Shown: piece by piece, positions 8,464-16,374 of the stretch | Numbering within the stretch: position 1 is the stretch's first letter | Layout of the letters: each line of letters opens with the position of its first letter | Assembly (NCBI RefSeq): GCF_008710285.1 | Contig: NZ_VYQF01000001.1 | Coordinates: 310,001 to 374,000 of the forward strand | Length of the DNA stretch: 64,000 nucleotides | Direction of reading: 5' to 3' | Source of the DNA: Ginsengibacter hankyongi | Lineage (GTDB): Bacteria > Bacteroidota > Bacteroidia > Chitinophagales > Chitinophagaceae | Made by a program: the position numbers and the translations under genes | Notes under the pieces: generated by a model | Database searches by the model: none | Seen by the model: the letters and a program-made list of their open reading frames with translations, nothing else | Told to the model about the DNA's origin: nothing

Positions 8464-9433
8464 CCAAAATTTTTTCATCTTTAAATGCTTCCCTTGGTTT
8501 TAATCCCAATAATTGAAACATGGCATTGTCTTCATCAAAAGCCGGATTGGGAGTAGTTAGTAATTTATCTCCTGAAAAAATAGAATTGGCGCCTGCCATA
8601 AAACATAAGGCCTGCTCCGCAATACTCATTTCCGCACGGCCTGCACTTAAACGAACCATTGCTGCGGGCATAATGATTCTTGCAGTAGCAATCATTCTAA
8701 CCATATCCCAAATATCAACCTTAGGATTGTCCTGCAAAGGTGTTCCTTTCACCCTCACCAATGCATTAACAGGAACACTTCCCGGATGGGAAGGGAGCGT
8801 AGCTAAGGTATGCAGCATGCCGATTCTGTCTTCATGCGTTTCTCCGAGGCCGATAATACCGCCGCTACAAACACTTATACCTGCTTTGCGAACATTACCT
8901 AATGTTTTTAAGCGATCATTATAAGTGCGTGTAGTAATAATGTCTGTGTAATGATCTTCAGAAGTATCTACATTATGATTGTAAGCATATAAGCCTGCAT
9001 TATATAATTTTTTTGCCTGTTCTTCGGTGAGCATCCCCATTGTGCAGCAAACTTCCATGCCCAACTCATTAACACCCTGAACCATTTCAAGCACGCGATC
9101 AAAGTCCCTGTTGTCCCTGACTTCACGCCATGCTGCACCCATGCAAAATCTTGTGGAGCCAGCATTTTTTGCTTTCTCGGCATATGCCAGAACTTCTTCT
9201 TTCTTCATAAGCGACTGCACATCTACACCGGTATTGTAACGGGCAGCCTGCGGGCAATAAGCACAATCCTCGGGGCACCCTCCTGTCTTTATAGAAAGAA
9301 GCGTACATACCTGGACTTCACCCGTTGCATGATACTCACGGTGAACAGTAGACGCTTTATAAATAAGCTCAAGCAAAGGAGTATTGTATATTTCTGATAT
9401 TTCTTCTTTTGTCCAGTTGTTTCTTATTTTCAT
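8456..9433 (-). CDS. bioB: Biotin synthase
   Basis: A 325-residue radical-SAM enzyme that inserts sulphur into dethiobiotin, the last step of biotin synthesis. The radical-SAM cluster cysteines are Cys53, Cys57 and Cys60 in CPEDCAYC. The second-cluster region and C-terminal substrate-binding strands are present ([21 protein letters not shown]). Length and motif order are normal for BioB. It is placed 27 bp after the M42 peptidase gene and 29 bp before the E1 fusion; no bioA, bioD or bioF is near, so the rest of the pathway must be elsewhere. A nearby biotin-dependent carboxylase subunit (34438-36108) would be a consumer of biotin. Confidence 0.96.
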   Translation of the reverse strand: MKIRNNWTKEEISEIYNTPLLELIYKASTVHREYHATGEVQVCTLLSIKTGGCPEDCAYCPQAARYNTGVDVQSLMKKEEVLAYAEKAKNAGSTRFCMGAAWREVRDNRDFDRVLEMVQGVNELGMEVCCTMGMLTEEQAKKLYNAGLYAYNHNVDTSEDHYTDIITTRTYNDRLKTLGNVRKAGISVCSGGIIGLGETHEDRIGMLHTLATLPSHPGSVPVNALVRVKGTPLQDNPKVDIWDMVRMIATARIIMPAAMVRLSAGRAEMSIAEQALCFMAGANSIFSGDKLLTTPNPAFDEDNAMFQLLGLKPREAFKDEKILVN

Positions 9434-9460
9434 TTATATAAATTTGATCTATGAAATTTA

Positions 9461-10567
9461 TCAAAAATAACTCAAATTAGTTTTCGGCGTAAGAGCAAGA
9501 ACACTTTCATACATAAGCCTGATCGTGTTTTCCACATCATCTTTATTTATCATTTCAACGGTGGTATGCATGTAACGTAGCGGAATAGAAATTAATGCAG
9601 AAGGGCATCCATCATTTGCATAAGCAAAAGAATCCGTATCAGTACCTGTGCTGCGGCTTACCGCTCTTAACTGCAAAGGAATTTTATTTTTTTCTGCAAC
9701 TTTTTCTATAACACCTAAAAGTTTATTATGAACTGCAGGGCCATAAACCAAAGCGGGGCCCTTGCCACATGAACAATCGCCTTCAATCATTTTATTAATC
9801 ATGGGTGTAGTTGAATCATGCGTTACGTCTGTTATAATAGCAATATCTGGTTTAATTCTACGGGCAATCATTTCAGCGCCACGAAGCCCAATTTCTTCCT
9901 GAACTGCATTAACTACGTACAATCCATAAAGAAGTGTTTTTTTATTTTCCTTTAATAAACGAGCCACTTCAGCAATCATGAAGCCACCTATCCGATTATC
10001 AAATGCACGTCCTATAATATTTCCATAAGATAATTCATCAAAACCTTCAGCATAAGTAACAACAGCGCCAATATGAATACCTAAATCTTCTACTTCCTTT
10101 TTGCTCCGTGCACCGCAATCAAGAAAAAGATTTTCCACTTTAGGCTGCTGTTCTTTATTATCGGCATTGCCCGAACGTGTGTGTATAGCGGGCCAGCCAA
10201 ACACGGCTTTTACTTCCCCTTTTTTACCATGGATTCTAACCCTTTGCGAGGGCGCAATCTGGTGATCAACCCCTCCGTTTCTTTTTAAATAAATAAATCC
10301 TTCAGGAGTAATATAATTTACAAACCAGCTTATTTCATCAGCATGGGCTTCAATCACCACTTTAAAAGTTTTAGAGGGATTAATAACTCCCACCGCAGTT
10401 CCGTAAGGATCCGTAAACGTAGTGTCCACATAATTTTTTATATAATTAAGCCACACTTTCTGTCCTCCGCTTTCAGCCCCCACAGCCGAGGGTGTATTTA
10501 TATAACTCTTTAAAAATTCAAATGATTGATCAGTTATTAATGAATTTGCTTTTTTGCTTTTAGCCAT
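9461..10567 (-). CDS. M42-family metallo-aminopeptidase
   Basis: A 368-residue di-metal cytosolic peptidase. Expected metal-site and catalytic elements are present in order: AHADE (74-78), AFDNRIGG (about 182-190), the catalytic Glu pair in VQEEIGLRGAE (about 220-230), TDVTHD and a C-terminal HTTVE with the last His. Family members are large assembled aminopeptidases that trim peptides (also annotated endoglucanase M or glutamyl aminopeptidase). There is no signal peptide, which fits cytosolic work. It lies 32 bp downstream of the UbiA-like gene and its stop overlaps a promoter-like element for bioB. Confidence 0.9.
   Translation of the reverse strand: MAKSKKANSLITDQSFEFLKSYINTPSAVGAESGGQKVWLNYIKNYVDTTFTDPYGTAVGVINPSKTFKVVIEAHADEISWFVNYITPEGFIYLKRNGGVDHQIAPSQRVRIHGKKGEVKAVFGWPAIHTRSGNADNKEQQPKVENLFLDCGARSKKEVEDLGIHIGAVVTYAEGFDELSYGNIIGRAFDNRIGGFMIAEVARLLKENKKTLLYGLYVVNAVQEEIGLRGAEMIARRIKPDIAIITDVTHDSTTPMINKMIEGDCSCGKGPALVYGPAVHNKLLGVIEKVAEKNKIPLQLRAVSRSTGTDTDSFAYANDGCPSALISIPLRYMHTTVEMINKDDVENTIRLMYESVLALTPKTNLSYF
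9463..9470 (-). promoter_or_regulatory. Candidate -7 element (TATTTTTG) upstream of bioB
   Basis: The minus strand reads TATTTTTG 29 bp before the bioB ATG, matching TAnnTTTG. It overlaps the last bases of the M42 gene. No convincing -33 element at the usual spacing, so bioB may be read both from here and from upstream genes. Confidence 0.35.
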
Positions 10568-10599
10568 AATATAAAATTCTTTTTAATTAAGTGTGCAAT

Positions 10600-11508
10600 T
10601 TAAAACTTTAAACCGATAAGATAAACGAGCACTGCCTGCAGTAACATCATTCCATCTATGCCGGCAAGGTATATGAAATCTGAATTTGTTTTTTTAGTTA
10701 TTTCTATTGTAAAAAATGTTAGTAGTGCCGAAATTAACATCGCTATTAAAACTCCCTCGTTACCGAAAAAATAAAACTGTATTATCGATAAAAACACGAA
10801 CACAGCAAGTGTGATATATGCAAGGTAGTAGGATCTTTTCTTTCCCAAAATAACGGGAATCGTCTTTATATTTTCCTTCCTATCTACTTCAATATCCCTT
10901 ATATCAAACAATAAGCAAAGGACGAACATGAAAACAAATCTTTTAAAAAATACAAATACAAAAATGTTTCTCTCAAAAGAATAATTTACTACCGGAAACC
11001 AGACTGTTACTAATGTCCATAGCAGCGCAAGCGTTAAGATTTTTACAAATCCATAATCTTTTATACGTCTTTTCTTTCCAAAGGGAATTATCGGCAAAGA
11101 ATATAAAAAAGCGATAACACCAAGAATGCCGAGAATAATAAAATGATGTAAACGAAAACTTAAAAAGCTAAAAAAAATAAGGCCAATACCAATTGCAAAA
11201 AGAATTTTATGAAGGTTTTTATTTTTTAAAGACCATGCAAGTCTTCGCGAATTTTTTACTGCAGAAGTTTTTACAAGATAATGAAGATTGTATTGAGCAA
11301 GCGTTGCGCCAAATACAAAACAATAGAAGCTAATAATATTTAGGGGAAGGTGTAATAATAAATTCGTTTCAATACACAAGGCAACTGCACAGCCAGCAAT
11401 AAAAATACTACTGAATAAAATAAATTCTACAAGCTTTTTCAGAAACACATTAATTATAGATAATGATTGTAGGAGAAGATGCAGTGTCACTAATATGGCC
11501 TGCATCAT
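10600..11508 (-). CDS. UbiA-like prenyltransferase-fold membrane protein
   Basis: A protein of up to 302 residues with about eight hydrophobic helices. The second Asp-rich motif of the UbiA superfamily is clear: DIRDIEVD (Asp202, Asp205, Asp209) followed by RKENIKTIPV, the usual charged loop that binds Mg2+-diphosphate. The first Asp-rich motif (N/DxxxD) is not recognisable; the matching loop reads QYNLHYL, so activity as a standard prenyltransferase is uncertain. The ATG start overlaps the preceding lipoprotein gene by 59 bp. A GTG at 11446-11448, directly after that gene's TAA, would avoid the overlap and keep all helices from LKKLVEF onward. Either start is possible. Confidence 0.7.
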   Translation of the reverse strand: MMQAILVTLHLLLQSLSIINVFLKKLVEFILFSSIFIAGCAVALCIETNLLLHLPLNIISFYCFVFGATLAQYNLHYLVKTSAVKNSRRLAWSLKNKNLHKILFAIGIGLIFFSFLSFRLHHFIILGILGVIAFLYSLPIIPFGKKRRIKDYGFVKILTLALLWTLVTVWFPVVNYSFERNIFVFVFFKRFVFMFVLCLLFDIRDIEVDRKENIKTIPVILGKKRSYYLAYITLAVFVFLSIIQFYFFGNEGVLIAMLISALLTFFTIEITKKTNSDFIYLAGIDGMMLLQAVLVYLIGLKF

Positions 11509-11896
11509 CTTTTAAAACAAAACGAAAAACGGTTGTATCATTTTGCGGGGGGCATTGTGGTGATATATCCCTATAACTGGAGCCCGCGTTATTCCCCAAC
11601 GTTACTGAAATTTCTCCTTTTTGATCCTTGGTAGTAGGAAAAACCGGCAATACATAAGTCTCATCGCCATTGCTATTAGGACAGTTAGCGCTTATTTTTT
11701 GTACAAAAATATTACCGCTGTCAGAAAAGTCCCCTTCGGCATCAGTAAACGATAAGGTAAATTGCAAAAGTGCGTGTTGGGGAAGCTGTGTAGTATTTAC
11801 CGATTTAAATTTTAAAGAAGGAGTAGAAGAAAATTTAGTCTTCGTACATGACGAGGTAATTATTAAGAGTATGGAAAATAACAGAGTGTATCGCAT
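11450..11896 (-). CDS. Putative lipoprotein of unknown function
   Basis: A 148-residue protein with a lipoprotein signal and lipobox ITSSC (lipidated Cys17), so probably anchored in the outer membrane. The mature part is beta-rich, with FTDAEGDFSDSG and FVLKDDAGHISDTA segments that look like an immunoglobulin-like or cadherin-like strand pattern with acidic Ca-binding-like turns. I do not recognise a named family. It is the first gene of the minus-strand run leading to bioB and E1. Confidence 0.7.
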   Translation of the reverse strand: MRYTLLFSILLIITSSCTKTKFSSTPSLKFKSVNTTQLPQHALLQFTLSFTDAEGDFSDSGNIFVQKISANCPNSNGDETYVLPVFPTTKDQKGEISVTLGNNAGSSYRDISPQCPPQNDTTVFRFVLKDDAGHISDTASSPTIIIYN

Positions 11897-11914
11897 CTTT
11901 GTATTTTAATTCTT

Positions 11915-11922
11915 CAAATTTA
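11915..11922 (-). promoter_or_regulatory. Candidate -7 element (TAAATTTG) for the five-gene minus run
   Basis: The minus strand reads TAAATTTG 18 bp before the lipoprotein ATG, an exact TAnnTTTG match. A clear -33 TTTG is missing. It is the only good candidate before the run 11896 to 6360. Confidence 0.4.
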
Positions 11923-12005
11923 AATATTAAAAACTGAATAACTTTTTAGAAATATCTAAATGGGAAGATAAAATTTTCTCAGCCAACCACTATAATTTTC
12001 AGTAT

Positions 12006-12953
12006 ATGGCTTTGGAAATGTTCAGGCTTCAGTATGAACACAACAAAATCTATAAATTATACACCGATGCGCTTCATATAAACCCGCTGCAGGTGAACAG
12101 GATAGAAGATATTCCTTTTCTACCTATTCAATTCTTTAAGACGAACCAGGTAACCACCACCAACTTTGAACCGGAAACTATTTTTGAAAGTAGCGGAACC
12201 ACCGGGGAAAATACAAGCCGCCATTTTGTGAAAAAATTATCGTTGTATAAAGAAAGTTTTCTCACTGGTTTCAAATTATTTTATGGTAATCCCCGGGAAC
12301 TTTGTATACTGGCGTTGTTACCCGGATATCTCGAGAGACAAAATTCATCGCTTGTAACTATGGCAGATCATCTTATAAAACTAAGCGATCGTTCTCATAG
12401 TGGCTTTTACCTTCACAATCATGAAAAACTTTACCAAACTTTAGTTCACCATGAAATAAGGAAACAACCTGTTTTATTAATTGGAGTAACTTTTGCGCTG
12501 CTTGATTTCGCCGAAAAATATTCTATAGACCTCAATTACACAACCGTTATGGAAACGGGCGGTATGAAAGGGCGAAGAGAAGAAATTACCCGTGAGGAAG
12601 TCCATACTTTTTTAAAACAAAAGCTTGGATTACAAAATATACATTCAGAATATGGAATGACAGAATTATTATCACAAGCTTATTCAACAGGAAAAGGATT
12701 ATTTAAATGTCCTCCATGGATGAAGGTATTAGCCAGGGAAGAAGATGACCCTCTTGAAATAACTGCATCCCCAAGAAAATATAAACCTTCTACGGGTTTA
12801 TTAAATGTAATAGACCTCGCAAATATTTATTCCTGCAGTTTCATTGCAACTGATGATGTGGGGAAATTGTACCATAATGGAAGTTTTGAAGTGCTGGGTC
12901 GGCGCGACATAAGCGACCTAAGAGGATGTAGTTTACTAACGGCAAGTGACTAA
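12006..12953 (+). CDS. LuxE-like acyl-protein synthetase / acyltransferase
   Basis: A protein of at least 315 residues related to LuxE and PaaK-type adenylating enzymes. It has IPFLPIQFFK (about 36-45), the nucleotide-binding ESSGTTGE (61-68), a SEYGMTEL motif (about 216-223) and a C-terminal RGCSLL with Cys308, eight residues from the end. LuxE carries its acyl group on a Cys close to the C-terminus, and this position fits. It likely activates a carboxylic acid as AMP ester and passes it to Cys308, but the acyl donor and acceptor are unknown; no luxC or luxD is near. The frame stays open back to a TAA at 11928-11930, and the extra translation KIFSANHYNFQY resembles the N-terminus of relatives, so the true start may be upstream at a non-ATG codon. 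Confidence 0.75.
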   Translation: MALEMFRLQYEHNKIYKLYTDALHINPLQVNRIEDIPFLPIQFFKTNQVTTTNFEPETIFESSGTTGENTSRHFVKKLSLYKESFLTGFKLFYGNPRELCILALLPGYLERQNSSLVTMADHLIKLSDRSHSGFYLHNHEKLYQTLVHHEIRKQPVLLIGVTFALLDFAEKYSIDLNYTTVMETGGMKGRREEITREEVHTFLKQKLGLQNIHSEYGMTELLSQAYSTGKGLFKCPPWMKVLAREEDDPLEITASPRKYKPSTGLLNVIDLANIYSCSFIATDDVGKLYHNGSFEVLGRRDISDLRGCSLLTASD

Positions 12954-13019
12954 TGGTTTAACAAACGAAATTACAGGCATGCGATTTGCATAGGCCTAAA
13001 TACATCAAAATTTATAACA

Positions 13020-13247
13020 ATGAAAAAACTCCTTTTTATTTTAGTTTTTGCCTTCGGCATCAGCCTTACCACACATGCGCAGGATAAGGATAAAACAAAA
13101 AACACCTCCACTGTTCCTCAAAAAGTGCATAACACTTTTAGTAAGAACAAAAAACATAACGGTTATAAAGTTAAACACCGTCATAATGGAGTAACCCACA
13201 AGCATATTGTAAAGAACGGAGAAGAAACTGACCGGATAAAAAAATAG
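13020..13247 (+). CDS. Small basic secreted protein
   Basis: A 75-residue protein with a clean signal peptide ending THA-QD (cleavage after about residue 20). The mature 55 residues are rich in Lys, His and Asn (KNKKHNGYKVKHRHNG), strongly basic and without hydrophobic stretches. No family is recognised; the His/Lys pattern could bind metal or polyanions, but this is only composition. It has its own terminator hairpin right after it, so it is probably a single-gene transcript, and its 75-codon length with intact signal peptide argues it is real. Confidence 0.7.
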   Translation: MKKLLFILVFAFGISLTTHAQDKDKTKNTSTVPQKVHNTFSKNKKHNGYKVKHRHNGVTHKHIVKNGEETDRIKK

Positions 13248-13262
13248 GTTTTTCACGACCAT

Positions 13263-13294
13263 AAACCGCATCCGAAAATGGAGCGGTTTTTTTA
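13263..13294 (+). terminator. Rho-independent terminator after the small secreted gene
   Basis: AAACCGC (13263-13269) pairs with GCGGTTT (13283-13289), with an inner TCC/GGA pairing and a short A-rich loop, followed by a run of Ts. It lies 16 bp after the stop of the small secreted gene. Confidence 0.85.
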
Positions 13295-13464
13295 TTTTCA
13301 AAATTGAATTATATTACTACCAAGCCTACACGAATCAATTAGTGGTTTAGTTATTTAAAACTTTTTTTCAACTGAATTTTACATAAACATAATATTGGAT
13401 TATTAATGCCATCGTATCCGGTTGCATCATAAAGCTTAATTTTAAATGTGATAACTTTAAAAAT

Positions 13465-13472
13465 TAAATTTG
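13465..13472 (+). promoter_or_regulatory. Candidate -7 element (TAAATTTG) for the antiporter gene
   Basis: TAAATTTG matches TAnnTTTG and lies about 80 bp before the antiporter start. The rest of the gap 13295-13552 is AT-rich and shows no other feature. The -33 element is not obvious. Confidence 0.3.
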
Positions 13473-13552
13473 CTTCTACTGCATTAAAAAAGGGACGTAA
13501 TTTTTAAGAATATCGGGTAGCCGAAAAGCCGTGATAAACAATAATCCAAATT

Positions 13553-14764
13553 ATGACAATACCAATTATTATAACATTGTGTGGTTTATTACTTATCGCC
13601 TATGTATTTGATCTCACTTCTTCGTTAACAAAAATTCCTTCTGTTCTTTTATTATTGCTTCTTGGTTGGATTGTACGCCAGGTTTCGCAGCTAATGAAGA
13701 TTAATATTCCCGACCTCACTGGCCTCTTACCTTTTTTAGGGACCATTGGATTAATATTAATTGTACTGGAAGGTGCGCTTGAACTCGACTTTGATAAATC
13801 AAAAAAAATAATAATCGTAAAATCTTTTTTTGTTGCCTTAATACCCATTCTATTACTTTCATTTTTGCTTGCATTCCTGTTCCAGTATTTTGAAAATATC
13901 TCCTATAAACTAAGCCTTACCAATGCTATTCCATTTTGCATAATAAGCAGTTCTGTAGCTATTTCCAGCGTTAAAAATCTTACAACTTCCAACAGGGAAT
14001 TTGTTGTATACGAAAGCAGCCTATCAGATATATTGGGAGTTTTGTTCTTTAATTATATTGCATTAAATAGTGTTATCAATTTACAATCAGCAGGTGCTTT
14101 TACTGTTCAATTATTAATAATTGCGCTTATTTCGTTTTTTGCCACATTAGCCCTTTCTTACTTACTCAGCAAAATTGAACATAACATAAAATTTGTTCCT
14201 ATTATTTTATTGCTTATCCTGATATACGCCATATCAGAAATTTATCATTTACCTGCGCTCATATTTATTCTTCTTTTTGGACTGTTCCTGGGCAACCTCG
14301 ACCAGTTGAAACAATTTAAATGGATACAAATGCTTCGACCACGAGAATTAAATAAGGAGGTGCACAAGTTCAAAGAATTAATTGTTGAAATTACTTTCTT
14401 AATCAGAGCGTTATTCTTTCTGCTTTTTGGATACCTCATAAAAAGGTCAGATATTTTAAATGCTGAAACTCTTATTTGGGCGATTACAATTGTAGCCTTG
14501 GTATTCCTATTCCGTGCTATTCTACTTAAACTTTTTAAACTTCCACTTTCACCATTATTATTTATTGCACCAAGAGGCCTCGTTAATGTCCTGCTTTTTC
14601 TGGCAATTATACCGTCGCAAAATATCTCGTTTGTAAATACCTCTCTTGTTATACAGGTTATAATTTTAACAGCATTAATTATGATGATAGGATTAATGTT
14701 TACAAAAAATCCTGTGACCATAACCATAAAAAATGAACAAATCACAGAAACCGTCGCTGAGTAA
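13553..14764 (+). CDS. Cation:proton antiporter (CPA family)
   Basis: A 403-residue membrane protein with about 12 hydrophobic helices. It has the KefB/NhaP-like early helix pattern (VFDLTSSLTKIPSVLLLLLLG), FLGTIGLILIVLEGALELD (about 62-80), a helix with AISSVKN where cation antiporters carry their substrate site, and ESSLSDILGVLFFNY (about 154-168) with the conserved Asp. It most likely exchanges Na+ or K+ for H+ across the inner membrane. There is no C-terminal RCK/TrkA-N domain, so this is the short form. The terminal hydrophilic tail is only about 15 residues. No partner genes are adjacent. Confidence 0.85.
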   Translation: MTIPIIITLCGLLLIAYVFDLTSSLTKIPSVLLLLLLGWIVRQVSQLMKINIPDLTGLLPFLGTIGLILIVLEGALELDFDKSKKIIIVKSFFVALIPILLLSFLLAFLFQYFENISYKLSLTNAIPFCIISSSVAISSVKNLTTSNREFVVYESSLSDILGVLFFNYIALNSVINLQSAGAFTVQLLIIALISFFATLALSYLLSKIEHNIKFVPIILLLILIYAISEIYHLPALIFILLFGLFLGNLDQLKQFKWIQMLRPRELNKEVHKFKELIVEITFLIRALFFLLFGYLIKRSDILNAETLIWAITIVALVFLFRAILLKLFKLPLSPLLFIAPRGLVNVLLFLAIIPSQNISFVNTSLVIQVIILTALIMMIGLMFTKNPVTITIKNEQITETVAE

Positions 14765-15036
14765 TCTAATTCTTCGTTTTAGTTTTTATTGCGGTAAATA
14801 GTTAACTAAATATCCACATTACAATTTTTCTGATGGCAACTAAAGCCATTGTTAATTGATTTTCAATTACTTGATACCTTGTAAAAGTGCTTATAAAAAA
14901 GCCATGACTCAAGGCAATTAAATATTTCTTTTCCCGTTTATAATTCAATGGCTAAGATTGAAGCTATTGCTGAATTCAAGATATCAGTTATCCAAGTTAT
15001 CGTAACCTGATTCAGAATTAAATTAACCTGGCTCCT
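14765..15036. other. Intergenic gap with no supported gene
   Basis: A 272 bp AT-rich spacer between the antiporter and the M23 peptidase genes. It holds an AT-only palindrome (TAATTGA/TCAATTA at 14853-14869) without a T-run and only very short reading frames. The M23-bactofilin promoter should be here, but no clear TAnnTTTG with -33 was found. Confidence 0.5.
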
Positions 15037-15876
15037 ATGAATACAAAAAAAGAAAAAACCACCGTCTTATTTGTAAATAAAAATGCACAGGCGTTAAAAC
15101 CCATGCAGGTTTCCAGTAAGCTTTTATTGAACTGGAAAAAATACCTCGCCGCCGTTTTATTAATCTTTTTTGGTCTTATTGGCACCATAGTATTTCTTAC
15201 TTCTAATAGTATTCAACAAAATAAAATTCGGGAAGCACTTGCAAAAAGAATCCAGTCGATACACGTTTCATACGCACAGGTTGATACCAATACAATTCGC
15301 GAAAAGTTTACCACAATTGATAAAGAACTTTTAACAATAAATGGATACTTAAAAGCAAGAGGTATTAAATCGAACTTAAAGGGCCCGGAAGGTGGTGAGG
15401 CAGATAACGACATTATTTCCACCGATGAGATCAGTAATTTTTACGAAGGATATTTAAAGAAAATAATTTACAATATTTCGTATACGCCTTTGGGTTATCC
15501 TTTTCCGGGAACTATCACATCTACGTTTGGGCATCGGGAAAATCCTTTTAGCGGTGAAGGTGTAGAAACACATAAAGGAGTAGATATAAGGGGCGCATGG
15601 GGCTCTCCTGTGAAAGCTATGGCCAAAGGTGAAGTGGAATTTGCAGGACTGCGTGGCGGTTTTGGAAACTGTATTATACTAAAACACGGAAATGGTTTTG
15701 AAACACTCTATGGCCACCTCTCAAAGATTTTAGTAAACGTAGGTGAAAAAATTGATATTGGTCAGCAGATAGGTAATATTGGCTCAACAGGCCGTTCAAC
15801 AGGACCTCACCTGCATTATGAAGTTCATAAAAACGGAGAAAAAATAGATCCTAAAAACTTTTTAACACTCAACTAA
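15037..15876 (+). CDS. M23-family peptidoglycan endopeptidase, membrane-anchored
   Basis: A 279-residue type II membrane protein: cytosolic residues 1-35, one transmembrane helix at about 36-56, a helical linker (60-140), then an LytM/M23 domain (about 150-275). Zinc ligands are present: His179 and Asp183 in HKGVD and His258/His260 in HLHYE, so it should be active. It would cut peptidoglycan cross-links in the periplasm. It ends one base before the bactofilin gene, so the two are surely co-transcribed. In other bacteria bactofilins position M23 enzymes to set cell shape (for example CcmA with Csd enzymes, BacA with LmdC), which suggests the same task here. Confidence 0.92.
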   Translation: MNTKKEKTTVLFVNKNAQALKPMQVSSKLLLNWKKYLAAVLLIFFGLIGTIVFLTSNSIQQNKIREALAKRIQSIHVSYAQVDTNTIREKFTTIDKELLTINGYLKARGIKSNLKGPEGGEADNDIISTDEISNFYEGYLKKIIYNISYTPLGYPFPGTITSTFGHRENPFSGEGVETHKGVDIRGAWGSPVKAMAKGEVEFAGLRGGFGNCIILKHGNGFETLYGHLSKILVNVGEKIDIGQQIGNIGSTGRSTGPHLHYEVHKNGEKIDPKNFLTLN

Positions 15877-15877
15877 T

Positions 15878-16270
15878 ATGTTTAAAAAAAACGACAAACA
15901 ACAGCAGGCGCTTGAAATTAACCAACAGGAAATTTCAACCATTATTGGTGAAGGATTTATTTTCACCGGTGAGCTAAGAGGATCATCAGCAATAAGAATT
16001 GAAGGAAAAATTATCGGCAATGTAATTGTTGACGGCGGCGTAATATTAGGTGAAAAGGGAAATGTTGAAGGTGATATTATTACCAAATCGGCTATCATAT
16101 TTGGAACGGTAAATGGCAATGTGAAGACAACGCAATTAGAAATTAAGAAGACGGGGTTTGTAAACGGAGAAATTACTACCGATACCCTCGAAATAGAATT
16201 AGGCGCACAATACAATGGTAAATTAAATATGAAAAGGCAACCGGCACAAGCATTAGCCGAAGCATCTTAG
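15878..16270 (+). CDS. Bactofilin (polymer-forming cytoskeletal protein)
   Basis: A 130-residue protein with the bactofilin beta-helix core: FTGELRGSSAIRIEGKIIGNV (split over about 28-48) followed by successive G-x-V/I-x-G-D/N turns (about 50-108). Short disordered N- and C-terminal tails flank the core, as is usual. Bactofilins self-assemble into filaments without nucleotides and recruit cell-wall enzymes to the membrane. The gene starts one base after the M23 endopeptidase stop. A terminator follows at 16325. Confidence 0.93.
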   Translation: MFKKNDKQQQALEINQQEISTIIGEGFIFTGELRGSSAIRIEGKIIGNVIVDGGVILGEKGNVEGDIITKSAIIFGTVNGNVKTTQLEIKKTGFVNGEITTDTLEIELGAQYNGKLNMKRQPAQALAEAS

Positions 16271-16324
16271 AGATTTTAAATTTTGAATTTAATTATCCGA
16301 ATTTTAAATTCGTTTTCGATAATA

Positions 16325-16353
16325 AAAATGCCCCGGAAATTCCAGGGCATTTT
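16325..16353. terminator. Bidirectional terminator between bactofilin and Oar-like receptor genes
   Basis: AAAATGCCC (16325-16333) pairs with GGGCATTTT (16345-16353), with inner GGAA/TTCC pairing. A/T runs on both sides let it serve both the plus-strand bactofilin operon and the minus-strand receptor gene. Confidence 0.88.
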
Positions 16354-16374
16354 AAGTTTTAAAAAATCAAATTA

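Noticed and set aside
14853-14869. AT-only palindrome in the antiporter-M23 gap
   Set aside because: Composition alone makes such palindromes likely here, and there is no T-run or association with a gene end.
14948-15010. A 20-residue frame in the M23 upstream gap
   Set aside because: Too short and unsupported by signal, motif or spacing; probably chance.
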